NCBI GenBank assembly: GCA_964396595.1
Contig: CAYNFR010000002.1
Location: 1-64,000 of the forward strand
Origin: CAYNFR01 sp964396595
Lineage (GTDB): Bacteria; Bacteroidota; Bacteroidia; Chitinophagales; Saprospiraceae
Direction of reading: 5' to 3'
DNA length: 64,000 nucleotides
Shown here: positions 7,331-14,848 of the stretch, piece by piece
Layout of the letters: each line of letters starts with the position of its first letter
Position numbering within the stretch: position 1 is the stretch's first letter
Notes under the pieces: model-generated
The model's database searches: none
Seen by the model: only the letters and a program-made list of their open reading frames with translations
What the model was told of the DNA's origin: nothing
Translations under genes and position numbers: made by a program

Positions 7331-9712
7331 TCAATGAAAACCACCACACCCGATAGGTGCACCAGGTGGCAAATCAAGATAGTCCGTCACCTTAAAGGTG
7401 TCAGGAGACTCTTTGGCAGATTCAAGGAGACGCTTCAATCTGTTGTGTGTGGGCAGATTGCGCAATTGAGCGTTTACGATCTTTTCGGCAGTGGACATTG
7501 CCGTAGCTGCGGCGAAAATATCATTTGACCCGGACACAGCTACATTTAACAAGTGATCGAAGAAGATACTTTGTACGAGCTGTTCGATAGCCGATTTATA
7601 GGGGTCATTCGATCGGTAGCTGAAGAGATGGGTGGCTATCTGGTCAAGATATTCCTCTAGTTTAAGAGGATGACCGAATGCCGCGTGATGCCTATAAATC
7701 CTCGCTAATCTCTCCGGATGCAGAAGTAATCTTATAGCCATATTCGCATAACTTTCTACAGGTGATAAAGCATCGAAATCCCTACTTGTTCTGCTTTTAA
7801 AACGCTCTCTGTCGCGTTCATAACCCATTGCCGGCGGCGGAATTAGTGAGAGGATATTCTCAGAAAGCATCAGCTGCTCAGGATCAAGTGACGACAGGAT
7901 AGCCTGTAATGCTCGCCCTTGGATATTAAGTGATAGAGGCTTGACTTTGTGATCATAAGCGTCGCCTTTGACATAATACTCGTACTCAAGTCCACCTACC
8001 AGTTTGGATACAGCTTCGAGCTGATAACGATGCATCAGATAGACAGGCACAAGGACTTTTTCAAGTTCAGAGAGGGGAGTACCATTCGGAATGCTGTTTT
8101 TACCAAAGTTTTTAAGAGCCACTTTTCGCACATTGAGTAATCGTGTCATCTCTGCGGTAATATCCTCGCCGTTGTCCCATAAATGTGCATCGGGATGCGA
8201 GCCCCCTTCTGCTCTGGCGTCTGCGTCAGAAATATATTTATAGCCTTCTTTCTGGTATGAATTTATAAGTTCGTAAAGTGCTTGATTTTCGTTAGAGCCG
8301 GATGGTACTACCATATAACCATACTTTATACTACGCTTGTCCCATTCTCCGATCTTGTTGTCATAAGCCTTGCTAAAATCGAAGTTTCCAAGATCATCAA
8401 CAGTGATATAAGGGTGAGGATAATCCATCACGGATGATAGTCCGAATGTGCTGGAACTGTAATTATGGGCAAGCCCCAAGGTATGACCTATTTCGTGCGC
8501 AGATAATTGTCGCAATCGAGCGATGGCCATTTTCTTCATTTCTTCTGTGTTATCATCTCCAGCTGCGAAAGGAGAAAGGATGCCCTGTGCAATAAGATAA
8601 TCCTGGCGTACTCTGAGTGAACCAAGAGAAACATGCCCTTTCAATATTTCTCCCGTCCGCGGATCGGTAATAGAACTACCGTAAGACCATCCCCGTGTGC
8701 TTCTGTGAACCCACTGGATGACGTTATATCTCACGTCTAGCATATTGGCACCTTCGGGAAGGACTTTGATCTGGAATGTGCCCGGAGCAAATCCTGCGTA
8801 TTGAAAGGCTTGATCCCACCATGCTGCGCCATCCATCAGGGCTGATTTGACCGGTTCGGGACATCCCGGATCGAGATAATAAATGATAGGATTTACCGCC
8901 TCGCTGACAGCTGCATTGGGGTTCTTTTTTTCAAGTCTATGACGGGTGATAAACTTTTTGGAGAGGGGGCTTTCTATGGGTGTGGCATAGTCATAAAACG
9001 AGAAGCCGGAATATCCGGAATACGGGTGAAACATTCTCGGCTTATAATTATCATCCGGCAGTCTGATAAAGCTGTGATGTTGACGCACCGTAACTGCCGC
9101 GGCGTCTGCGGACACACTGCGTATCCATGCACCTTTCGGCTCTCCGCCAAAGGTCAGTAAGGCTTCCATTTCCGTGTTATCCGGAAACGAATGCAGGCCT
9201 TCCGGCCAAATAGCACTTCGGCTCAGATCGACGCGGTAGCTACCTTGTTTAGATCCTTCAAGACGTTGGCTGACGCCATGAGCATCCCGCATCAGAAAAC
9301 TCGTCAGTTCTATTTCTTGATCATTATTGTTGGTGATAAGGTCAAATCCATGCACCACAGATTGTGCGAAGGCATCTTGCACGGATTTACGCTCTAGAAG
9401 ATTATCGCTCACCGCACGGAATTTGAGATTGTGCTCCATGAGGAATATTTTCTGACCAAGTCGGGTGAAGTAAACCACCTTGCGACTTCCTAGCTGACCT
9501 CTATCCAGCCCTATGTCATTGCTCCCGACCCCGGCAGCAAGCGAACTTACGTAAAGGAAGTCTTTATCGAGTTGATCAGGTGTCAGCCGCAAGAACAGTT
9601 TTCCGGTCTTGTCTTCGTATCTGATCGTAAAAAACCCTGATTGCACCTGGCTATAAGCCGAAAAAGAAAAGAGGCCGAGCATCAGGCTTGCTAGAGAGAA
9701 AATGCGCTTCAT
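7331..9712 (-). CDS. zinc-dependent metalloprotease, DUF5117 family
   Basis: This is a secreted or periplasmic metzincin-like protease of 793 aa with a signal peptide (about 1-21, SFSAYSQ). An N-terminal DUF5117 region at about 25-200 precedes the catalytic part. The zinc motif HEIGHTLGLAHN (about 405-416, HExxHxxGxxH) is intact, and the following SVMDYPHP supplies the Met-turn. A helical C-terminal region ends PPGAPIGCGGFH. No T9SS C-terminal sorting domain is seen, so it need not be cargo of the neighbouring PorQ pathway. The gene overlaps the long-start form of porQ and follows the oxidoreductase gene by 36 nt. Substrates are unknown. Confidence 0.9.
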   Translation of the reverse strand: MKRIFSLASLMLGLFSFSAYSQVQSGFFTIRYEDKTGKLFLRLTPDQLDKDFLYVSSLAAGVGSNDIGLDRGQLGSRKVVYFTRLGQKIFLMEHNLKFRAVSDNLLERKSVQDAFAQSVVHGFDLITNNNDQEIELTSFLMRDAHGVSQRLEGSKQGSYRVDLSRSAIWPEGLHSFPDNTEMEALLTFGGEPKGAWIRSVSADAAAVTVRQHHSFIRLPDDNYKPRMFHPYSGYSGFSFYDYATPIESPLSKKFITRHRLEKKNPNAAVSEAVNPIIYYLDPGCPEPVKSALMDGAAWWDQAFQYAGFAPGTFQIKVLPEGANMLDVRYNVIQWVHRSTRGWSYGSSITDPRTGEILKGHVSLGSLRVRQDYLIAQGILSPFAAGDDNTEEMKKMAIARLRQLSAHEIGHTLGLAHNYSSSTFGLSSVMDYPHPYITVDDLGNFDFSKAYDNKIGEWDKRSIKYGYMVVPSGSNENQALYELINSYQKEGYKYISDADARAEGGSHPDAHLWDNGEDITAEMTRLLNVRKVALKNFGKNSIPNGTPLSELEKVLVPVYLMHRYQLEAVSKLVGGLEYEYYVKGDAYDHKVKPLSLNIQGRALQAILSSLDPEQLMLSENILSLIPPPAMGYERDRERFKSRTSRDFDALSPVESYANMAIRLLLHPERLARIYRHHAAFGHPLKLEEYLDQIATHLFSYRSNDPYKSAIEQLVQSIFFDHLLNVAVSGSNDIFAAATAMSTAEKIVNAQLRNLPTHNRLKRLLESAKESPDTFKVTDYLDLPPGAPIGCGGFH

Positions 9713-9748
9713 ATAGTGAGATATATTGAGTTTATAGGCATAAAAATA

Positions 9749-10813
9749 CTATAATCTTACAAGCTCTCCCGTCTTAACAGCGCGATCACAGGCAAAGGCT
9801 ACCTTCAGGCTATTGACCGCATCTGCCATGTGATCTGTAAGATCGATATTGTCGCGGATAGCTCGTAAGAAATAATCTTGTTCTCTATTGCACAGTTCTT
9901 GGTGATCAGGCTCGTCAGATAGGTCTATCCATTCATCTTTATTGGTGAAGCGGTTATGGTCATCTAGCTCACTGTGATGGAGCAACAAAGATTCTGTCTT
10001 AGTATGTGCGTCCACATTGTCGGATTGACCTTTATCTCCGGCATTTTTGGCCATGATAGACACACTTCCTCTCGGCCCGATGACGTCTTTGACAAAAAAA
10101 GCATTCTCGCTCATCATAGGACCCCATCCTGCTTCATACCAGCCTACAGAGCCGTCCTCAAATCTTATTTGCAACTGTCCGTAGTTATAGTTGTCTTTAG
10201 GAATATCATCTGTTAATCTTACGCCTATAGCAGAAACCCAAACCGGACGCGAGCGTACCATCTGACACATGACATCAATATAATGAACCCCACAATCCAC
10301 GATAGGGCTGAGGCTTTTCATCAGATTGCGGTGTACATCCCACATGTAGCCCTGACTCTGTTGGTTGAGGTTCATGCGCATGACAAGTGGCTTGCCCAAC
10401 CCATGGGATAATTCGATAAACTTCTGCCACGAAGGATGATGTCGCAGGATATAACCCACTACTAGCTTGCGATCAGCTCTGATAGCGGCTTGTACAAGTC
10501 TTTCTGCTCCCGCTACGGTATCGGCCAATGGCTTTTCAATAAAAACATGACAGCCACGCCCAATTGCTTTTAGGGCATATTCTTCGTGCGTGTCCGGGTA
10601 GGTAGAGATACAAACGGCATCAGGCTTGGCAGCTGATAATGCCACATCGACATCATTATAAAGTGGATATACCCCACCTAATTCCTGATTCAATTTGTCT
10701 TTACTGTTGCCTCTTGCGACTAGGCCACAGATTTCAAAGCCCGGTGACTGATGATATGCTTGGGCATGTGAAGCCCCCATGTTGCCACATCCGATAACGA
10801 GTACTTTAATCAT
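9749..10813 (-). CDS. Gfo/Idh/MocA family oxidoreductase
   Basis: This is an NAD(P)-dependent sugar or cyclitol dehydrogenase of 354 aa. A Rossmann fold begins VLVIGCGNMGASHAQAYHQS (about 4-23), and the family hallmark EKPLADT (about 94-100) supplies the substrate-site Lys. The catalytic-domain motif DCGVHYIDVMCQM (about 173-185) has the conserved Asp and His. Five bases separate it from the GH18 gene upstream. Such enzymes act on inositol, glucose, UDP-sugars and others, so the substrate is not assignable; the setting suggests envelope or carbohydrate metabolism. Confidence 0.9.
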   Translation of the reverse strand: MIKVLVIGCGNMGASHAQAYHQSPGFEICGLVARGNSKDKLNQELGGVYPLYNDVDVALSAAKPDAVCISTYPDTHEEYALKAIGRGCHVFIEKPLADTVAGAERLVQAAIRADRKLVVGYILRHHPSWQKFIELSHGLGKPLVMRMNLNQQSQGYMWDVHRNLMKSLSPIVDCGVHYIDVMCQMVRSRPVWVSAIGVRLTDDIPKDNYNYGQLQIRFEDGSVGWYEAGWGPMMSENAFFVKDVIGPRGSVSIMAKNAGDKGQSDNVDAHTKTESLLLHHSELDDHNRFTNKDEWIDLSDEPDHQELCNREQDYFLRAIRDNIDLTDHMADAVNSLKVAFACDRAVKTGELVRL

Positions 10814-10818
10814 TCAAA

Positions 10819-11772
10819 TCATTTTTTTGCCCTATCATAAATGGTCTTAAACAGTGAAAACTCATCTGTAGTATCATGGCTGGCCTCCCAGACCATAACA
10901 CCTCCTAGGCCCTTTTTCACAGCCAAGTCCGTTTTGTTGGCGATAGTGATCATGCCATTGTAAAAATGACCATTCCAATAGTCGTCATACGGGCTGGCGC
11001 CTGCTTCAAGGAGTTTTTTGTAGCTGAAGCCATAATTTCCAAACCCTTTTTTCGCATAGAATGGCAAGCCTAACACACATTTTTCGGCAGGTAGATTACG
11101 ATCATTCAACCAATAGTCAATGCACTTTACGGCCAATGAATAGGGTGAATGATGCTTAAGCTCTTCACCACCGTAGTCATTATCATAAACCATGATGTTG
11201 ATCCAGTCGAGATACGGATAAGATGCTTCTAGTATTCCATATGCCTTCGGTCCGTGGGAGACCACAGCAGCAGTAAACTCTTTTCCCAGAGCGTGTAAGG
11301 ATTCGTGGTATTTGCGACATAACGCGACAAAATCATCCGCAGATCTGTGATCTTCGTCGGGGTATTCCCAGTCAAGGTCTATACCGTCAAAGTTGTATAG
11401 CTTAACCATATCTATAGAACTCTCTACAAAACGCCATTGGCCCTCTTCTCGCTCTGCCATCACATGAAATCGCGTATCATCCCCGCCGCCATCACCGATA
11501 CCCCAGCCACCTATAGACAAGAAAACCTTCACATTGTGCGCGTGAGAACGGTTAATTAACGCTGTTACGTAGTCCGGTTGACGTAGCGGCAGTAATGTAT
11601 CTCCGGACTTAGCCGGGATAGCAAACGAAAAATTAATATGCGTCACATACGCGAATGGTATGGAGTCAATATTCGTACTAGGGGTACAATAAGCGATAAT
11701 CTTAAATTCCGACTGTGCTCCGCTTGTTAGTGCGCTAAGCAAAAAAAATGCGAGAAAGAGCTGCTTATTCAT
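10819..11772 (-). CDS. secreted glycoside hydrolase family 18 protein
   Basis: This is a chitinase-type TIM barrel. The start at ATG 11772 (MNKQLFLAFFLLSALTSGAQ) gives a clean signal peptide and a 317-residue protein; the ATG at 11817 would place 15 polar residues before it. The catalytic motif FDGIDLDWEYPDED (DxxDxDxE, acid Glu near residue 136) is intact. The SxGG motif is present as VFLSIGGWG, and the late strand Trp motif as GGVMVWEASHD. It is the first gene of a six-gene minus-strand run ending at the O-antigen ligase-like gene. Single-domain Bacteroidota GH18 proteins of this length may act on chitin oligomers, peptidoglycan or N-glycans; the exact substrate is unknown. Confidence 0.88.
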   Translation of the reverse strand: MNKQLFLAFFLLSALTSGAQSEFKIIAYCTPSTNIDSIPFAYVTHINFSFAIPAKSGDTLLPLRQPDYVTALINRSHAHNVKVFLSIGGWGIGDGGGDDTRFHVMAEREEGQWRFVESSIDMVKLYNFDGIDLDWEYPDEDHRSADDFVALCRKYHESLHALGKEFTAAVVSHGPKAYGILEASYPYLDWINIMVYDNDYGGEELKHHSPYSLAVKCIDYWLNDRNLPAEKCVLGLPFYAKKGFGNYGFSYKKLLEAGASPYDDYWNGHFYNGMITIANKTDLAVKKGLGGVMVWEASHDTTDEFSLFKTIYDRAKK

Positions 11773-12073
11773 TTCAAGTAATTGATGTAAACAAATGTAA
11801 CTAGTCCTACATGACACGCCTCAGTTCCGCTATCCTTTTTTCTGAAGGATGTTATATTTCCTATGACTTCGGAAGGTGGATTATTTTTTATGCATAAATT
11901 TATTCCTCTCGACTCAGGCCGAGGCATGTATTTGAGAGGGCTATTTTTTTTCAACTACCGGCTTCACCCGTGGCTAGAAATTTTTGACCACGAAAGGGTC
12001 GTCAGTAGATCGTTATCATTATTGTGGAAATTGTAATACACAGGATGTCATTCAAGCCTTATACATTTACAAG

Positions 12074-12979
12074 ATGAAAACTAAATTAAGTGCTTGGATC
12101 ATGGCAATGCGCTTAAGGACATTGCCACTGGCTACAGCGGCTATAGCGCTTGGTATTTTATTGGCTTATCCCATTTGTGGGATCAATGTGCCTATCATGC
12201 TGCTGACTTGGCTGACAGCAGTCGGCTTACAGATTCTCTCCAATATCTCAAACGATTATGGTGATAGCATTCACGGTGCAGACTCCGGTGCTCGCCGAGG
12301 GCCACAGCGCGCTGTTCAGGCAGGATTGATTACGGCAGAGGAGATGAAAGCTGCGATGTGGTTGCTTGCGGGCTTAGTATTGGGTGCAGGGATAATATTG
12401 GTCTTCATGGCCTTTGGAGAGACTTCTACGCGTGTTTTTTTTCTTGCCATAGGTATCTTGAGTATTGGCGCGGCGATTAACTATACGGTAGGCGCGAAGC
12501 CGTATGGATACATGGGTTTGGCAGATCTCGCTGTGCTCGTGTTTTTTGGGCTGGTGGCGGTGATGGGCAGCTATTATTTACAATGTCAAAAAATACATTT
12601 TGCACTCGTATTGCCAGCTGTTACAGCGGGCTGTCTTTCTATTGCAGTATTAAATATCAATAATATTCGGGACATAGCATCGGACGCACAAGCCGGTAAA
12701 AAATCAATACCTGTGCGGATAGGCCGCAGTGCAGCGGTAAGATACCATGGGCTTTTACTAACATTGGCGATAGCCACAGCAGCTATTTTCGTTTTAATGG
12801 ATTATCGACATCCATGGCAAGGGCTATTCTTGATTCCTACACCATTGTTGATAAAAAACTTTACGGCCGTGAAGAATATCCAAGACGCTCAGACCCTGGA
12901 TCCTTACTTAAAACAACTTGCGCTGAGTGCATCACTATTGATGATCTTGTTAGGCCTTGGTCATGTCTTTTCTTTCTGA
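12074..12979 (+). CDS. menA: 1,4-dihydroxy-2-naphthoate polyprenyltransferase
   Basis: MenA attaches the polyprenyl tail to 1,4-dihydroxy-2-naphthoate in the inner membrane, the penultimate step of menaquinone synthesis. I use the ATG at 12074 (MKTKLSAWIMAMRLRTLPLA; 301 aa), which matches the usual start; the in-frame ATG at 11984 adds 30 residues of unlikely sequence. The UbiA-type Asp-rich motif NDYGDSIHGADSGARRGPQR (about 59-78) and the second Asp motif NNIRDIASDAQAGKKSIPVR (about 195-214) are both present, with eight or nine hydrophobic helices between and after them. Other men genes are not in the window. Menaquinone as respiratory quinone fits Bacteroidota. Confidence 0.93.
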   Translation: MKTKLSAWIMAMRLRTLPLATAAIALGILLAYPICGINVPIMLLTWLTAVGLQILSNISNDYGDSIHGADSGARRGPQRAVQAGLITAEEMKAAMWLLAGLVLGAGIILVFMAFGETSTRVFFLAIGILSIGAAINYTVGAKPYGYMGLADLAVLVFFGLVAVMGSYYLQCQKIHFALVLPAVTAGCLSIAVLNINNIRDIASDAQAGKKSIPVRIGRSAAVRYHGLLLTLAIATAAIFVLMDYRHPWQGLFLIPTPLLIKNFTAVKNIQDAQTLDPYLKQLALSASLLMILLGLGHVFSF

Positions 12980-13010
12980 AATCTATAGAAACCAATAAAC
13001 TTGATTGGAT

Positions 13011-13018
13011 TAGCTTTG
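13011..13018 (+). promoter_or_regulatory. candidate -7 box for aspS
   Basis: TAGCTTTG fits the Bacteroidota primary-sigma -7 consensus TAnnTTTG and stands 26 nt before the aspS ATG. No convincing -33 TTTG is found at the right distance. Confidence 0.4.
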
Positions 13019-13044
13019 TGGCTATTTTTTAAATCGAGATATAC

Positions 13045-14829
13045 ATGTATAGGACGCACAATTGTGGTGAGCTAAGAATAAACCATGTCGGACAAGAAGT
13101 ATCATTGAGTGGGTGGCTGCAAGTTAGTCGGGATTTTGGCGGAATGACCTTTATAGACCTCAGAGACAGGTATGGTATCACGCAAGTGGTATTTAATATG
13201 GAAGATGATGCTGCACTCTGTCAGCAAGCGAGAAAGTTAGGAAGAGAAGATGTTATTATGGTTACGGGAGCGGTTCGCGAACGCTCCAATAAAAATCCCA
13301 ATAGGGAAACAGGAGACATTGAGATAGCCGTAAGTGCACTTCAACTCCTCAATGTATCAAAAGTACCTCCCTTTACCATCGATGATGACACGGATGGTGG
13401 TGATGAGCTCAGAATGAAATATCGCTACCTAGATATAAGGAGACCACTAGTAAAGGAAAACCTAATCTTCCGCAGTAGGCTGGCTGTAGAGACACGCAAA
13501 TACCTGAGCGACCAGGGATTTATCGAAGTGGAAACACCTATGTTGATCAAATCAACACCTGAAGGCGCGAGGGATTTTGTTGTTCCAAGTCGCATGAATC
13601 CGGGACAATTTTATGCACTACCACAATCACCCCAGACTTTTAAGCAGATATTGATGGTCGCCGGGATGGATAAGTACTTCCAGATCGTGAAATGCTTCCG
13701 GGACGAAGACCTCAGAGCAGATAGACAGCCGGAGTTCACACAGATAGACTGTGAGATGAGTTTTATTACTAGAGATGAGATATTGGAGACATTCGAGGGG
13801 CTGACAAAACATTTATTCCAAGCGCTTAAGGGCATCAATCTGCCGGACTTTCCGGTGATGTCTTATGATGATGCTATAAGCAAATATGGCTCAGATAAGC
13901 CTGACACACGATTTGACATGCAGTTTGTTGAATTAAATGATATAGTAAAGGGGCATGGTTTTTCGGTATTTGATGATGCTGAGCTGGTTGTCGGGATATG
14001 CGCTAAAAACAGAGCTGTCGAACTATCAAATAAAGACTTTAAAGACCTTACTGCCTGGCTTCAACGTCCACAGATCGGCGCCAAAGGTCTCGTCTATGTA
14101 AAATATGAAGATGATGGAAGTATCCGCTCCTCTGTAGGTAAGTTTTATAATGATGATCAATTAAAAAGCTGGGCAGTTAAATTTGGAGCAGAGAAAGGCG
14201 ATGTGCTCTTTGTGCTGTCGGGAGAGGCAGAAAAAACACGTAAACAGCTCAACGAACTCCGATTAGAGTTGGGACGTAAATTTGGCCTTATCAAAAATAA
14301 TGATTTTAATCCCCTATGGGTAGTGGACTTCCCCCTTCTAGAATGGGATGAAGACTCTCAAAGGTTTCACGCGATGCACCACCCGTTTACATCTCCTAAA
14401 AAATCGGATCAAGAGAAGATGTTACACGGCGATCACGAAACGATGAAATCCCTCAGAGCAGATGCCTATGATCTTGTTATCAATGGTGTAGAGATAGGGG
14501 GTGGATCGATACGTATTCACGACAGAGAACTGCAATCGCGAAATTTTGACCTTCTCGGATTTACGAAAGAGGAGGCGGAGGCGCAGTTTGGCTTTTTACT
14601 CGGGGCGTTTGAATATGGAGCACCACCACACGGGGGAATCGCTTTCGGCTTTGACAGATTGTGTGCGGTGATGTCAGGACAGACGAGCATACGCGATTTC
14701 ATAGCTTTTCCTAAAAACAACCAAGGACGCGACATGATGATTGACGCACCCAGCCCCATTACCGATATTCAGAAGCAAGAATTGTGTATAATGACCACGA
14801 TGCCAATATCTGAAAAACACTCAGGCTAA
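13045..14829 (+). CDS. aspS: aspartyl-tRNA synthetase
   Basis: This enzyme charges tRNA-Asp with aspartate. The 594-residue protein has the full bacterial-type layout: an N-terminal OB-fold anticodon-binding domain (about 1-105) and a class II catalytic core with motif 2 FRDEDLRADRQPEFTQID (about 218-235). The GAD insertion domain lies at about 300-410 and motif 3 GAPPHGGIAFGFDRL at about 528-542. The presence of the GAD domain marks a bacterial enzyme rather than an archaeal one. The set of Asn-tRNA enzymes elsewhere in the genome would decide whether it is discriminating. uvrA follows 19 nt later and may be cotranscribed. Confidence 0.97.
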   Translation: MYRTHNCGELRINHVGQEVSLSGWLQVSRDFGGMTFIDLRDRYGITQVVFNMEDDAALCQQARKLGREDVIMVTGAVRERSNKNPNRETGDIEIAVSALQLLNVSKVPPFTIDDDTDGGDELRMKYRYLDIRRPLVKENLIFRSRLAVETRKYLSDQGFIEVETPMLIKSTPEGARDFVVPSRMNPGQFYALPQSPQTFKQILMVAGMDKYFQIVKCFRDEDLRADRQPEFTQIDCEMSFITRDEILETFEGLTKHLFQALKGINLPDFPVMSYDDAISKYGSDKPDTRFDMQFVELNDIVKGHGFSVFDDAELVVGICAKNRAVELSNKDFKDLTAWLQRPQIGAKGLVYVKYEDDGSIRSSVGKFYNDDQLKSWAVKFGAEKGDVLFVLSGEAEKTRKQLNELRLELGRKFGLIKNNDFNPLWVVDFPLLEWDEDSQRFHAMHHPFTSPKKSDQEKMLHGDHETMKSLRADAYDLVINGVEIGGGSIRIHDRELQSRNFDLLGFTKEEAEAQFGFLLGAFEYGAPPHGGIAFGFDRLCAVMSGQTSIRDFIAFPKNNQGRDMMIDAPSPITDIQKQELCIMTTMPISEKHSG

Positions 14830-14848
14830 AAACTTGTTTGGGCAATAG

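Noticed and set aside
12586..12777. Antisense reading frame across menA
   Set aside because: It lies wholly inside a well-supported gene and reflects its codon composition; the same holds for the many other frames opposite aspS, infB and the DUF2723 gene.
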